Positions 34,270 through 48,382 are shown, counted from the first letter of the stretch. The stretch is 64,000 nt of DNA from Trichoplusia ni (GCF_003590095.1 NC_039492.1:3782001-3846000), one strand, 5' to 3'. Notes: a model not told the origin generated them from the letters alone. Made by a program: numbers and translations.

Positions 34270-37200
34270 ACTTTCCAGCTTGCCTTTTGATATCCGATAC
34301 CCTATCACATCCCTTCAGCCTATAAGTACAATTTCTATAGTAAGAATCAAAAACATTTTTTTTTCTATCGTTTGATTAATCACGATCATCATCGAAACTC
34401 AATTAAAACAACGTCAAACTGTAAAAAATAATGAGAATCAATGTTCCATTTATTGAGCATGTCAAACTGCGCCAAGCAGAAAATCTTGAATTAAAATGTG
34501 AACTTTACATAATAGATGAAGTGAAAAAATACTAATTAGGTTCCACGGACCAGTCTACAAGTTGTTTATTTGCTATTCACTTGCAATTCGAGTTCTCTGC
34601 AATTGTTCGAGGTGATTAAATTAATTGATTTTGCAAATGGTGTATTTGTGTTACCTACTGTTTTAAGTATCTGGTAATGCTGCATTGATTAAGTTAATTA
34701 TATTATTTACTTTTGTATCAAGTTCATATTCGTATTGAACGGTTTTCCCATTTTGAATTGCCCGAGCCTTTCTTTATCTCTATCCTAAATTATGACGAAG
34801 CGTACGATCACAAATTAAAGATATTTAATCGTAAATAACTGTTATGTTGTCTATGAAATACACAGATTAATTTAAAAACAGCTCAATTTCTCAAGCTACG
34901 ACACAGTCAGATATAACATCATACATTCCAAAATCACGTAATCAAACACTAAAATAAAATGAAGTTATACATCAAACAACGTACCTACAGAACCAACATA
35001 AAGTGGGAACGCACCCGGCGCAGCTCACAAATTGCGTCAACTTCATAATATTAGCGTTTCCGAGCGCGGCAAGCGAGCGTATCGCGTTCGTAATGTTGTT
35101 TTAACAGATGTTAATGGTATTCTTTCTTTATTACCCCATCAGACCACACCGCGGAAAATGTCTAACATTTACAAGAAACTTCTAAAACATAATATTCATG
35201 TACAGCATATCAATTAACCAACGACTGCCAAGTCAGATGCGGTCACTTGGTATTTATTGACGAAACAACTCGTTAACAATGTCTATGTTACTACTGCTTA
35301 CATATTATAGTTATCCGTCGCATTAGCATCGGATTACGGCCATCGATTCCCGTTTCGAACATTATTACGTGAACCTTGCACCCTAGAATAGAACACGTTT
35401 GTTATAACCAACGGCACATACATCAACGCGATGTTCATGAGTCAAAATAAATTGCCTTGAATTTTTATGATCGCTAAACATGAAGATGCAGGTTTTATTT
35501 ATGCAATTTTATCATTATGCATAGGTATAGCAAATAGTTATAATTCATTTGTAACAAAAAACAAAAATCAATAAATTGTAACGGCTAATTCAAAGATTAC
35601 GCCCCATTACACGCACTTAGGGTTGGAGCGGATCGCAGCAAATGATATGTTCTCGCAGTCCCACGGACAGGTAATCTCGCCAACACATTACGGGACGATT
35701 TTCACGGCTAGCTATAATTTAATATAATCCAAAGAAATAGTTGCACTCGTAACGTTTCCAAACTACATCGAGCAAGCGATACTCGAATCATCGAACGAAG
35801 CTTATCGATTCAAAACTCGAACCGTCATCATGGTAGAACTTTAGGCAGAAGGAATATGGTTCAAAATTGAAATTGAAATCATATGTTTTTCATAAATGGA
35901 CTTTATGGCTTTTTTGTTAGGGATTTCGTATGAAAGAATATCGTTGTACACAAATAATCGTGATTTCGATAATCGGATGGTATGTTATCGATCACGACGC
36001 TAAAGTTTCGATTCGTTTTGATTGTGGATCAATGCTTGTTTTGATTTCAAATTCGCGCTTGCGTCGTTTGACGCTAAATAGCGTCACGTAGACGGCGTTC
36101 TCCTCTCTTATTACGTATGCTCGCAATTTTCGTTTTCAATTTAAAATGGCAACCATGGACCATTTTTGGTATGTGTGAATCAGATCATTATAATGATGAG
36201 GTTTGATCTGCCTTGAATTAGATTCGAATCGTCCAAAGTGTCATTATATTAAGTGATGTTGAATTTGAGCAATTTATTGTAACTCACATTTGTATATAAA
36301 ATAAATCGAACGAAACGTGGACAAAGGTGACCTTAAAAAGTGACAGCGACTACCAAAGCAATTTAATATGGGACTTAACCTCCAATTATTTCGAGTCAAA
36401 CACACATTACCGAAATGAGATAAACGAATCAAATAGTCTTGCCTGATTATTAGTTATACAATAGCATTATGTGGATCGAAAGCAATAATAGCTGTTTCGA
36501 ACGAGATATCGTTTATTCAATCGATTCTAACCTCTGTGTCCCCGCACTACAGACAATGTTGATTCGCTTGGTTAGTTTTTCCTTTGTAAATGGGTGTATT
36601 TTTGTTATATCGGTCTCAGAGGCCCTACGTCGATAACAGGTTAAGTAAATGACACAAAATGGCCTCTAAGGGCAATAAAAACTAATTCGGGTCGGACATC
36701 TCATATTACTTTTCAAAAATTCAATTTCATTTCCACGCTTGTGTTATTTTTTAGTGTACCCTGTACATTTATTGCTACAGGAAACAATTGGTGAAGTCAA
36801 TTTATTTTTTTGTTCAGATGTCTTCATTTTAAATCCAACATTAAATTCTACCATTAAAGATGCATTTAGGTAATCTCCAACTATAATCTGGGGGCTATTA
36901 AAACTCGTGTTTCAGAATTAATATCGCGGTAAATACGTTTATAAATATTAGTTTGAGTTTTACATTATTGTTTACGCATGAGTTTGATAATTTCTATTTA
37001 AAATGAAGACAAACAATAAGAAAAGTAGGAGCATAAAACCAAATAAATACTTTTCGTGAGCGGTAAAAAAAAATTGCGTGGTTTTCAGCAAATGGTTACC
37101 AAATATATCAACTTGTAATAGATTCAAGATTGAAAAGAAAGATACCCAGATGCAGATAATAATAACAAAAATCGACAATAATTACTAGACTATAACTAAA

Positions 37201-38600
37201 CCCAGTATTTTCAAAGAACTATCAAAATTACACAGAAATCAAAGCCTAAAAGCTATAGAGCCTCAAAATGCTCACCAAAACCTACTAATAAGTATAACAA
37301 GGGCCAGATACAGAAAACGTGACATCCGCCACGTGCAGCCTTCCTCGAATTTATGAATTACAGAGGAAATGGTAAAGAAATTGATTATCCTGTGATCCCA
37401 ATTCGGCACAATTATTTTATCGATTTCGTACTGTAAAGTTAAATGATGTGTGGTCGGAATTTTAGGTGAGATTTTATTTTTTTAAGAGCCGATTTTTCAA
37501 CCATGTGAAGAATATATTTTAGGTTTTGACAGCTTTTGTACAGAAAACATGTCAAACCGACTTATGTATTCTTTAGTTGGATGTTAATTGATGATTGAAA
37601 ACTCAGCTCTAAATGTTTTTTTTTTGTAGAACCTTGCTGGTAAAACATGTTAAATACTGTTTTCTAATTAATAGGCCGCTGGCAATTAATTGTTCTGGAA
37701 GGAATTTGAGGCAAGAATTGCATTATCACAGCTAATATTAAGTTCTGCCAATCTAGATACAACTTTAGCTGGCTGATTCGTATTTAAGAGCTCTAGAAAG
37801 GTAAAATTCATTATTATTCTGATTTGGTGCAAAGAAAACCCATTACTTAGTTAAGCTCGCTTTTTGTACGCACCTGTTATGTTATTTATTATTATAAGTG
37901 TCACTGATACTTATACCTACATTGTACAATTAATAATAAAATTTAAAATGTTCACAGTTACTAAAATTGAGTTTTATTATTGTATGAATATTATCTACAT
38001 ACATATGCTAAGGCTCGTTAATATTTTATTGTATCCGCATTAAAATTAGCATAGTTATAGTACGGTAGACTTATATTCCATGGCATAGTTAAATAAGGCC
38101 TTAGACTATTACTATTAATTCTTCCATACATTGATAGAATTAACAGACAATTACCTACCTATAGCAGTCACGAATTATTGAATTGCAAATGCAATGTTGC
38201 TAATTTAATTCAGGGTTAATGCAAAATTTGTTAAGTACATAATTACTCACATGAAATATATTGTCTGAATACATTAATATAGTCAGTAGAGTATAGTAGA
38301 GTCAGACTACCGACTCCGAGTGTTTCATACAAGAAAAACAAATCACAAAACAAAACAACTACCCAAGAAATATATCACCGTAACCAACGTTTCATAATCT
38401 CAATATACTTTTTTTGTTATAGAGGCAATATCAACACACTATCTGTCAAAATTTTACCTATTAATGTATATGTATCTAACTATGTGCCTAATTTTAGTTA
38501 AATGTTTATGTCTGAATTCATGGTTGTAATAGTTTTAAGCAACTATTTGTATGCCAAGTGAGGCGAAACATAGTGAGACTTTTTTTTTATTAAGAGCTTT
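34270..38600. other. Gene-free stretch with moderately GC-rich patches
   Basis: Patches near 35010-35090, 35600-35710 and 36050-36130 stand out. The last has a TGACGCT/AGCGTCA 7-bp inverted repeat with a 4-nt spacer (36069-36086). No exon or transposon recognised. Confidence 0.5.
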
Positions 38601-38735
38601 TTTATGTGTTGCCTATTTTTAAACAAATAAATTTATTCTATTCTATTCTATACCGGATCATTGGACAGAGCCTGATGACAGACGGACGGACGACAGCGAT
38701 GCCTCAGTAATAATATTTGGAACTCTAAAAATATT
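38600..38735 (+). repeat. LINE tail junction and retroelement tail fragment
   Basis: ACAAATAAATTTATTCTATT with (TTCTA)3 at about 38636-38650 looks like a LINE 3' microsatellite end. It abuts GAGCCTGATGACAGACGGAC and GATGCCTCAGTAATAATATT, a piece of the 51795 family. Confidence 0.5.
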
Positions 38736-39014
38736 ACTACATTAGCACTTACCTTATCATAGTAAACATAGAAAATCGCAGTTTTTTACATGTTCCGTGA
38801 TAAAAACGAGCAAACACTAACCCAAGTGTCACAGATATTTCTAATGACTGTTTTAAACGGCACGGTTATCGAATAACATAGCCCAGTAACTCCGTTAAAT
38901 TTTCATTGTAATGACGACTTCGGTAAAATAAATAAATGTAAACTACTGTTCATTAAGGCTGACAAGAACTCTTACTATAAGTATTACAAGCTTTGAAAAA
39001 AAAAACTGTTTTCG

Positions 39015-39105
39015 TAGTGGAAGCGGGACAGCGCTATAGACTTCACTAGCATCGTCTCGCTCCCACAATAACGACGATCTTGCTTTAAGATCTCATGGTA
39101 CAGGC
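39015..39105 (+). repeat. Palindromic repeat family, copy D
   Basis: GTGGAAGCGGGACAGCGCTA against AGCATCGTCTCGCTCCCAC; tail GATCTTGCTTTAAGATCTCA then TGGTACAGG, resembling the tail of copy E. Confidence 0.6.
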
Positions 39106-39424
39106 AACGATGTGCGAAACTTAATCAATTAAAAGTTTCATTACTTTCTTACATGTCCAAACAAAACTTGCAATAAAAAGTGTAAGTTTATCTTTTAAAA
39201 AGTAAATGCATGTGTTTTTTCAAATTAAAAATGCCGGCGATTTCTCTTCGGGCACTGCAAATTGATTAGGACCCTCGCACAAATAGATTCTTAGGAAAAT
39301 ATAAGTGTAAGGTTATTTATCATTTCTGTGAATGTAGACTTTAACATGGATGTACACAAAAAGGCTTAATCAAGGAGTGCTAAGATCGACGAAGCATGTC
39401 GTTCATTTGTTTCATAGGCAGTCT

Positions 39425-39575
39425 TCGACTCTAGTTTGTTGCTCTTTCAGGCATAAATCACCGAAACTAAACGGTATATAGATAGTTTAAAACCGGGATT
39501 AACATATATGATAGTTTTATCCCGATTTTAAGTTGCCGTGAGATCTTTTTTGATATATAGCGGGCGAGCCCACAG
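39425..39575. repeat. Diverged LINE 3' region, related to 34145
   Basis: CAGGCATAAATCACCGAAAC, TATATAGATAGTTTAAAACC, GGGATTAACATATATGATAG, then TAGCGGGCGAGCCCA. Shares the 'GATAGTTTAAAACCGGGATTA' type sequence with 34145. Confidence 0.45.
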
Positions 39576-40302
39576 TCCAAGTGATTTATTTATTCATTAT
39601 TTTCCCTGTGCGTCAATATTATTACTTTTTAGCTGCAAGGTTTTATTCAGGTGTTAATACACTTAATACATTACCATTCTAATTAACATATGTACTTAAA
39701 ATGCTTTCGTTTGTATGACTCAAACCTCTAGCACACAAATGACACCCAGCGTGTAACAACATGACGTAATAAGAAAGAAACCCATCTGTTTCCTTAGCAT
39801 GTGAACTTTTTGCTGCATGACAACCGCGTTATCTAAGTATGTACGAGAAGTTCAGAACTGACAGCCCTTACCGGTCACGCAGATTGAGCACACAATGAAG
39901 CGAGCTGCGAGGGGGGACAGTTAGGTGTGAATTGCTCACGCGCATACAAAACTTAAATAAACAATCCGATGCAGGAATCACGCTCACTTGCAACCGAATT
40001 ACCCGGCCTTAGTCCGTCAAACGGGTTCATAACAAATTGATTTTTTCATCCAAACGACATTAGGACTTTGATGTTGGGAAGGCTCGCTCGGGTGACAATT
40101 ATCGGGGATTTTATTTGAATTACCATGCTTTCAAATATACATTAAAATGCGATTACGAGTTTGCCGGTACGTTAAATGCAGTGGAGATGGATTTCAAGGT
40201 AAATAAATACAACATAACTGTTTCGCTTAACCATTAGAGGCCCCGCGTCGGAATAAAACTGACAATGTTATGGTAAATTTAATTATGTGTTGAAAATTTA
40301 TT

Positions 40303-40565
40303 AGGTACTAGCTGTTGCCAGCGGCTTCGTCCGCGTGGTTAGATGATATAAGTTATGATTTATACCTGACCTATTTTTTTCACATTTGCCATTGTATCTT
40401 TGCTCCCATTAGTCGCATCGTGATGGTATATAACCTATAACCTTCCTCGATGAATGGTCTATTCAACACAAAAAGAATTTTTCAATTTGGACCAGTAGTT
40501 CCTGAGATTAGCGCGTTCAAACAAACAAACTCTTCAGCTTTATATATTAGTTTAGATATAGATAA
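40303..40565 (+). repeat. RTE-type LINE 3' region
   Basis: Starts ACTAGCTGTTGCCAGCGGCT then TCGTCCGCGTGGTTAGATGA, contains TAACCTTCCTCGATGAATGG and TTTTTCAATTTGGACCAGTA, ends TTTATATATTAGTTTAGATA. 3' untranslated part only. Confidence 0.7.
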
Positions 40566-41486
40566 GACCGGGATATTTATGACTATCGTTGTGTTAACTC
40601 GATTTAGATTTTTTGTTACATAAACTTCAAAAATACGTCATCACCTATCTAGCTATCACGGCTCTTAGGGTACATTGGTACTTAGGTTCCTTTGCGAATG
40701 GAACAGTAAAAATAAATTAATTCTTAAGGTACACAATGATATAAAAAATATCGATTGTTATTCATTTAAATGCATACACGTCTTGTCAGTCGGCACTTTT
40801 CTGTTTCCTGATCGAAGCTTCCCCGAGCTAAAAATAGACTCAAAAATAATTATGATAATGAAATATTATCTAACTTATTTACGTAAATAGACACGCTCGA
40901 TCAATTACAACATCGCCATAAACATTCCTTAACTATATGTTACATGTTTTTATCACATCATATGTTTTTTTTATGTTCGCAAACAATTATCTACTGTTGA
41001 TACTAACAAACGAAACTTAAGTGTTAATTAAGTTAATGCAATTATGAGATCATATTGGACTATGTAACGGACACCGATGCAAAGTTAGTAATGTCCTTTT
41101 TGAAATAACTAAACACCTTATTCTATGAGGCGTAGAGTTCGAAATGAGATGCTTTTGTATTGTTGGATAGTAAATTGTTATTTGTTTCGCCTGTCCTGCA
41201 CAAGTGGCGCTGCCGACCTTTTCACAGGAGGGAAAAAATGTTGTTAAACAAGTAAGTGAATGGTACATTCGTGAAATGCCAGCTGCCAACTCGAATGGTG
41301 GATATAATAACCGTATTGTGACACTGTCGGTTGAACAAAGGGCTGGGAGTCAATCAGTCCGTAATTATAGCTTTTGACGCCAGCTTTTTGAATGAAATCG
41401 AGATTTTCTTGATTTTTATAATTATTGAAGGCAGGGAGTTGAATGACCAGGAGAATCGCCACGTCTTGTAGTAAGATTATTGCAGG

Positions 41487-41578
41487 TGTGGGAGAGAGAT
41501 GCCGCTCTACGCCGTGTATTGCGCTGTCACGCTTCCACACAAATACAATTTTACTTTAAGACGTGGTGGTAGATATTT
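41487..41578 (+). repeat. Palindromic repeat family, copy E (best preserved)
   Basis: GTGTGGGAGAGAGATGCCGC then TCTACGCCGTGTATTGCGCT then GTCACGCTTCCACAC, followed by the tail TTTTACTTTAAGACGTGGTG. The arms pair over about 20 bp with a few mismatches. The minus-strand open frame crossing it is not supported as a gene. Confidence 0.65.
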
Positions 41579-41607
41579 CACTACACATATTTATATGATT
41601 TGTAATT

Positions 41608-41657
41608 GTGGAAAAGAGACTTTGCTCTACACTGTATAGGTTGCTGTCTCTCTTATA
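41608..41657. repeat. Palindromic repeat family, copy F
   Basis: TGTGGAAAAGAGACTTTGCT against GGTTGCTGTCTCTCTTATAC around CTACACTGTATA. It lies only about 70 bp beyond copy E and may be a local duplication. Confidence 0.5.
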
Positions 41658-42724
41658 CTCTAACATTCTAGGACTCCTTTTTTTAGGCATCCATACTCAA
41701 TGGGTAGGAACGGTAACTCATTACTAAGGCCCATAAATGTATTTTTGTACGGATGGACAAATATCATTACTATAAATCTAGGTTGATTGCTGGTCATCGC
41801 TGGTTGGTCCTGTCATCAATTCAAGGGGTAATTAATAATTTTTATAATTGGTAATTTTCGTTTATTCGTAGTCACCTTCAATTTCACATATAAAAATAGA
41901 GTCTCTATTTGCAACAACTAACAAAAAAAATATTTTTTTGATTTTAAATATATTTTGATTCGATTTCGTAGTGTATGAGTGTATGAAACTAAGTCTATTA
42001 GAAAGATTATAAAATTTACTTGGAAACTTACTTATAAAAAAATATACACATAACTTGAACTTTCTGACTAACCGTGGGAGTTCTTGCTTGTAAATAGTTC
42101 GTATTACACAATTATATGCGGCCCATATATAGTCACATATTATACCCATTGAAACTGCGAGTTGGTAAAAATGCACAAGGCATGCTAAATATTTCCAACA
42201 AAATAAATGTAGGCTACAAAAAAAGTTTATTTTTTGTCTTCATTTCAATTGCTTTCCGACGTTTTATAATAAAATTACCGTCCTAAAGCCAATTTATAAA
42301 AAAATATATCTCAATTTTTGGCACAACTCAACACTGGTTGAACAAAACGTATTGAAATTCAATCAGTTTTAAGTAGCCCCTTATTGTCAAATTCTCGCTA
42401 TAATTTAATTATGTAAAACAATGATTGACGGACTTTTGAATACACTTATAATGCTTATGAGTGTCTTAAACTTACTCATCATAATTTGAAAACAGAGTTT
42501 TTTAGATTAAAGACCCATCTTTATCTCAGCATAGAAAAAAATAAGTTCACACCCAAATTGAGAAACTTTTGCTTGTTATAATAATGTCAAACAAACGTTA
42601 CTCAATTTCTATCATACCCAGAGCACCTACCACTAAAATCTAACACCATCCCAAAGTAAAATGAACGCACACATAGTAGTGGTTGAGTGCACCACGCTAA
42701 ACCCACAGAGCGCAGCGCTACGCG

Positions 42725-42812
42725 TAGATCAAGCATTTGTGTCATCCACGAATGCTTGTCCTGAGTCATTGTTTCTTTGTGACTTGAATCTTTGCGAAAC
42801 CCTCGAGCCAGA
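42725..42812 (+). repeat. 5'-truncated SINE body
   Basis: GTAGATCAAGCATTTGTGTC, ATCCACGAATGCTTGTCCTG and GTGACTTGAATCTTTGCGAA match the body of the 30027 and 3184 copies. The tRNA head is missing or unrecognisable. Confidence 0.6.
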
Positions 42813-42849
42813 AAGACAAAGTTATATAGAGCGGGAGTTGCCAAAAAAA

Positions 42850-42935
42850 ATGTTAGAAAGAGACACCACTCTACCCCATGTAGTGCCATCTCGCTTCGAC
42901 AACTACAACAACCTTACACTCAGACTCATTGGTTG
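42850..42935 (+). repeat. Palindromic repeat family, copy G
   Basis: TGTTAGAAAGAGACACCACT against TAGTGCCATCTCGCTTCGAC around CTACCCCATG; possible tail CAACCTTACACTCAGACTCA. It sits some 40 bp after a SINE body fragment. Confidence 0.5.
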
Positions 42936-43194
42936 AACCCTGATATATTACAAACATAGAATTCTCGTAACAAACAATTCTGACGCTATAGTTAGCGATC
43001 GCGTGCTCGCCGCCATTACTAACCCCAACAGATTGTGTTACTATTGAAGTATTGACGTCTCATTCACGACCCGCCACGATAACAGCTCTGATACCATGGA
43101 ATGGGTATTCAAAGCATTTCGCCTATCAATATGGACGGATAGTTTGATACGGAATGGAATATACAGTACCAGTATAAGTACGGATATCACGAGA

Positions 43195-43350
43195 AATTAG
43201 AGTTTGTTAGTATGCATGTTTGTTGTCTCTTCATGCTTAAATAACTTGGCTAGTTTCGATGAAATTTGGTTTAGATTTAGCTGTGTTCCTGGATTAACAT
43301 ATAAGGATATTAAGTGCAAGAGTACGGTGCCTCGGAAAACAGCTAGTTAA
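43195..43350 (-). repeat. RTE-type LINE 3' fragment
   Basis: GCATGTTTGTTGTCTCTTCA, TTTCGATGAAATTTGGTTTA, GGATTAACATATAAGGATAT, ending near AAACAGCTAGTTAATTTATA; same layout as the 22925 copy. Confidence 0.55.
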
Positions 43351-45599
43351 TTTATAAGGCATATATATATTAACAAGCTACGGATAGATATTATACTGCA
43401 ACCTTAAAGATGGTATCATATGTTAGATATACAACCAGGAATCAGAGATTTAACTTTGAACACTCTTAAAAATTCATGAGTACCTATGTTTTTTACGGTT
43501 TTTTTCCACGATGCTTTTTTAGCTATTTCATGAAGTGATATTTGCTTTGCTATTACTGGAAAAGTTGTGTGCTTGAATTCTAACGAAAACATATTTTTAC
43601 TGCCTGAAAAATTGTGCCCGAAAAGTTGTTTGCCAACCAAGGGCAGGGGTTTATATTTGTTTTTTTTTATTATGTTCACCGCAAACTTTCTTATCAAAGA
43701 AACACGGAATAAAACATTAGCACTTCTTGAGCAAACACAAACGATGAGAGATCACTTAACTGTTAAAAGAAAATACTCGAATAAATAATCTAATCGAATA
43801 AATAATTGATTCGACTGTTATGATATTTATGGCAACGGCGCGAAAAAAAAGTGAACAAAAGGAATGCGCTTTTTGTTTTTAATTTACATTTAATGTTATT
43901 CTAATTCCTATTCAGCCAGCTATTTGTAAAATAATTTTATTAAAGAATTGTAATTTTATTCGAGTCGGAAATTAATATTAAATTCGGATTTCAATTTAAT
44001 AATGCCTGCGATTTTATTAACATAAAAATGCAAGATAAGTAATATTCGACTTAGCAATTACAAAGAATTTTTTTTTTCTACGTATTTCTTTTTGGTCTTT
44101 CTTTTGTTTATGGTGTGTCAAATGCAAAATCAGTTAAAAATAGTAATTTTAATAGCCGTTGTATGTGTCAGAATTATCTTTTGACATTCTTGCTGGTGTG
44201 AATATTTATTATGGGTTTAAATGAAAAAGTCATAAGTATTTGCGGTAATAAAATTCTCATTTCAAGTTTTAAGCGACGACATCTATGATTTCTAAGGCAA
44301 GCTTGCATGTTTGAACACATTTTCAAAATTAAATATCATAAGCTAAAGTCGTGTGTTAGCCATAACAGTGCTACCAACTTTCTAAAGTACAAACAATATT
44401 TCGTAAAGAACTCACGAAAGAGTTCTTAAGCTTTTCTTTTTAAGTAAGTTTTCTGCTGTCAGTTACTGCGGGGGAAACTTGAAAACGTTCCGTTAATTTT
44501 ATTCGTGTCGGCTCTGTTAGTGAGCTATTAGTTAACTCTTACCACGCGAACTTAACTTGTAGTTATTTACACTAGAAAACCAATGATAGGCTGTGTCATT
44601 GAACGTTTTTTGTAAAACAGTTAACCCAGTTTTTAAAAGTGGAGTTAAATTACGAACATTCGTTTGTATTTGTTTTTTGTTTGTTTTTTAAAACTAGAAT
44701 AGCGGTAGTTTGGTTTATTGACTTTAATGCTTTTGTAGAACTTTTTTTAGCACGTGATTTTTAAGTTACTTTCGAGTATTGTGAGGTTTCAATTCGAGGA
44801 AAAACGATTAGGTCGATTGAATTGCTTGGAATTCGAACCATTTTAATTTTAGCTTTTATTTCTATTATCTAGTTTAGTTTACTTAAAATACCTACTTACT
44901 TATCCAAACAATTTGTAATAAAAAAGTGAGATTGTCACACTAACGCCATCTAGCGACACCAAACGAAAACTCAACAATGGAACTCGTAAAAAGATTTCAA
45001 AACAGCCCTAATTTAATGTAAAACTTAAAACTAACTAATCAAGATCCTTGCAAAATAAGCGAACACGAAAATGCACAATTTCCACGTCTAATACCGCGCT
45101 CAATTACAAATTTTCCAATTAAAGTTTCAGCGGGTTTCAGACATGTCGGCAAATTAAATTTGTTCAGCTGATTAGCAATTGTTCATGAAGTTATTTCAGC
45201 TGTTTATCGTTGGTTTGCATGCGCACGCTTTACTCGAAAACTCTTCGGTGGCGACGACGTTAATATGGTGTAAGTTAAAAACTTTTTGCTGGATCGTATA
45301 TTATAATTATTATCTTACATTGTTGACTGGATAACTGAGAATGAGAGAGATCGTCATTTCGAGTTGATGGGCTTGAAGTTGGTGTAGCCACACATTGCGT
45401 ATGACGAAAATGTATACTATGAAAGGGTATGGTTTGCAAAGCAATTTTGATCTCTTAAGTTCTTTAAATTTCAGCCTCGATTTTCACCATCGTAGCCAAA
45501 TGATGAAAAATCGAACAATTTTTTTGTAAATAACTACTACAAATAATACGAAATGAAAAATAAGATACTTAAAGTTTCGGTACACGGTAGATAATATAC

Positions 45600-45765
45600 T
45601 AGCGGCACCCATCACAGTTATGACCGTAGGTACTAATATTTACTTGACCTGTATTATTTTTTATTTAGGTACTATTCGCTGTTATGGTCTACCAGACGAA
45701 CAGACATCGTAGACATAGTAATAGGATGACGTCTTTTTACCATTCTGAAACAGCAAGAAAACTGT
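45600..45765 (+). repeat. Diverged retroelement tail fragment
   Basis: Contains ATTCGCTGTTATGGTCTACC, AGACGAACAGACATCGTAGA and ATAGTAATAGGATGACGTCT, an old rearranged relative of the 51795 family. Confidence 0.4.
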
Positions 45766-46317
45766 TAAAAAATCGCTCTTATCTTCTCCCTCACACCAAA
45801 ATGATTTCCTTATAATTGGCGGGTTAAAGTCGGCCTGTTCTTACAAATTGTTTATTTCGGTGTAACAAGCTCGGTCTAGCAGCCAACAACTATGTCTAAT
45901 TATGTAAAGTAGGCGAATTATATGATTGTAACTTGTTGGACTGTGTTATGTTACAGCCCGCCGTGGGAACTTTGTTAAAATAACGCTAAATTATAATTGT
46001 GTGCTGATTTTATGGTTTCCTAACAAGATATAGTATTTTATTTGTTCTTTTATTTATTGGTTGTGAAGATGGGCTTTTGAGTCGAACATGACCGTTAGTG
46101 GAACTGGTGTGTTAGATTTACGGGGTAACCTCAAAAGATGTAGATTAATACGTATTTTTGGTACTGAAAATTATGAAATTGTTTGCTGATTTTTCACCAC
46201 AATCTTTTTTTTTTGTTTGCTCTTTTAGCTTCCTTTTATCTTTAACCCAAATATGTTTCTTATATAATAAACCTAGCAAAAAAACTTTTTTAAATAATAT
46301 TATGGAAAATACATTAA

Positions 46318-46385
46318 AATAATACCTACTAATATTATAAATGCGAAAGTATGTGTGCATGTTTGTTACCTCTTCACGCGTATGG
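46318..46385 (-). repeat. Short RTE-type LINE 3' terminal fragment
   Basis: CTACTAATATTATAAATGCG then AAAGTATGTGTGCATGTTTG and TACCTCTTCACGCG, the terminal 60-70 bp of the element seen at 22925. Confidence 0.55.
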
Positions 46386-47084
46386 AGATAGCTGACACCT
46401 TCGTACATGCTACTTTAATACGACTGAATTAAAGGGGGATGATTTTTGATTTCCACCATTCTTCAATTACAAAAGAAGTAGGCAAGTTAGTTTCAACGTT
46501 AACTTCAAAACCGAAGAGTATTTAAAACGGGTTAACGACGTAATTGTAACCGATTATTATTTCACTTATCTTTCCCATATTTAGAAGTTAAATACTGCAG
46601 TTAATTCGCTTTCTTATCTTAGCTTTTAAGTTAAGTGTTTTGTATAACAACTTGTAATAATATGGTGTCTATGCCTTCGAGGTATTTTGTATGTGACTTT
46701 ATCGTTTAGTGTCGTAGACTTGTAGCATAGACTAATTCCTTTTTTTCTATGGACACCTTAGATGCTATGAAAATTAATGAACTGTGTATGTTAAGTTAGC
46801 GATAAATTTATTATAACGGTCTGTCATCGTAGGCTGTAAGTTATAGAAAGCCATTTGCAGTAATTTGTTGTTTTTTTCCGCAAGTTCTCTCACACTTTTA
46901 TAATTCTATTATAATTTCCACAATGAACACTCAAATTTGTTAAACACTTATCAATTTAAATGATACTCAGTCACCAGTAGTTTATTTCACATTTAATTAT
47001 AATTTTCAAAATCAATCAATGTAAAATTTTTACTTGACACAAGATACGCATACATACATGCAAATACAATCAAAACGCAGACAT

Positions 47085-47285
47085 CATAATCCTAGCCTTT
47101 TCCTTTCTCAGTTTGACCGGATGCAGCTTGCATTCTGCCTAGTGATGATGTTGGTGAGATAGGCAGACTGACTAACGTGACCTGACTGATCTTAACGTGA
47201 CCGACCGACCAACCATATCAATTGTAGTTTAACCTGTGATTGAACAACCTGTGCAATTGTAGTTTGGCTACGAGTTCCTAACAAA
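47085..47285 (+). repeat. Shortened relative of the 54205 repeat
   Basis: ATCATAATCCTAGCCTTTTC, GTTTGACCGGATGCAGCTTG and GTAGTTTAACCTGTGATTGA-CAACCTGTGCAATTGTAG match the start and end of the 54205 copy with the middle deleted. Confidence 0.6.
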
Positions 47286-48149
47286 ACCAAAACGTCTTAC
47301 GTAAAGGCAAACAAATTTACAAGAGAAATTCTTATACATCCTACTAAAATTACCTTTCCAGTCTACACAAATCTCATTGAAAAACTAATACAAATACCCA
47401 ACACAAACAGAAAACCTATACGTTACGAAAATCGTGCAGAATCTGACAGATGTTATAGCTTAGTCCGAGCTATTATAAAATTACCACTATAAACTTTTGC
47501 GCACGCACTGCTAATGGTGAGCCTAATAAAGCCATAATCTGCGGCTACGTAATTACTGGCGTTATATTGATTATTACTGCAGTAATACTCATTATAGTCG
47601 CTTTAATAGGCAGCAACAAAGTATATACGTGATTCGATTTAATTAATACTTCGAACGGGCTTTCTGTTGCGTTGAATCTCGTTGGTACAGACCTTTAATG
47701 AAAATCGTTAACTGAAAAGTTATGCACTGCAGTTTTAATTAATAGTTGTACCTATATTTAAAAATTTTTAGTCTATTTCAACAGGGTTAGGAGTAAAATT
47801 GAGAGGAAATATGAAATAGGTTTTTATTCTCAGATCTCGCTTCGAATTTTACTTTTAATTGAATCAAGAAAGTGTTGCTCTTGACTTTCAAATGAATTTT
47901 CTCACCTGAGAATCAAAAGCGACGTCATAAAGTTGTATTTTTGCGTGTGGAAGAGAGTGACCAACTTTAAAAAGATTGAAGTACACAATGTTTGCTAACA
48001 AATTTTGTGGATTCTTTTTTATTGAAGAGAAAGAACTGTCACCTGGACCCATAAAAATTTCATCAAGTTTGGTTTCGTAATGATTCTTGAAATATGTTTG
48101 ATTGGTATGAGAATTTCTTCTGTCTCTGGGTACATCCTTTTATATTAGA

Positions 48150-48382
48150 TATGCACTAGCAGTTACTTTCGGCTTTGCTTGGATGATAGTCATAATTGTA
48201 TAAGCATAACCCTTTAACCAAGTCGGATAAAAATATATTTTAATCCAAGGCGTCAGCTACCTAACTCCACACCAAAATTCAATCAGTTCACCTGTTTGGG
48301 CGTAGGGTGAGAAAAAAGAGGAAACAAACACAGACATACAAACAGACTCATATACTTTCGCATATACAATATTAGTGACATT
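48150..48382 (+). repeat. Diverged RTE-type LINE 3' region
   Basis: ACTAGCAGTTACTTTCGGCT, AACCCTTTAACCAAGTCGGA, AATTCAATCAGTTCACCTGT and CTTTCGCATATACAATATTA. Lies about 330 bp upstream of the tRNA-Thr gene. Confidence 0.6.

Larger units (their letters stand above)
43800..47084. other. AT-rich DNA without a recognised gene
   Basis: Apart from the repeat fragments at 45600 and 46318 nothing was identified. CACTAACGCCATCTAGCGAC (about 44939) resembles a short string that recurs in lepidopteran repeats. Confidence 0.5.

Noticed and set aside
41050..41540. Two overlapping minus-strand frames as a small gene
   Set aside because: They run across palindrome copy E and differ in frame; no domain recognised.
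43416..43697. 93-codon minus-strand frame, Lys-rich
   Set aside because: Considered as a transposase fragment, but no recognisable motif, overlapping an open frame on the other strand, and flanked by LINE debris.
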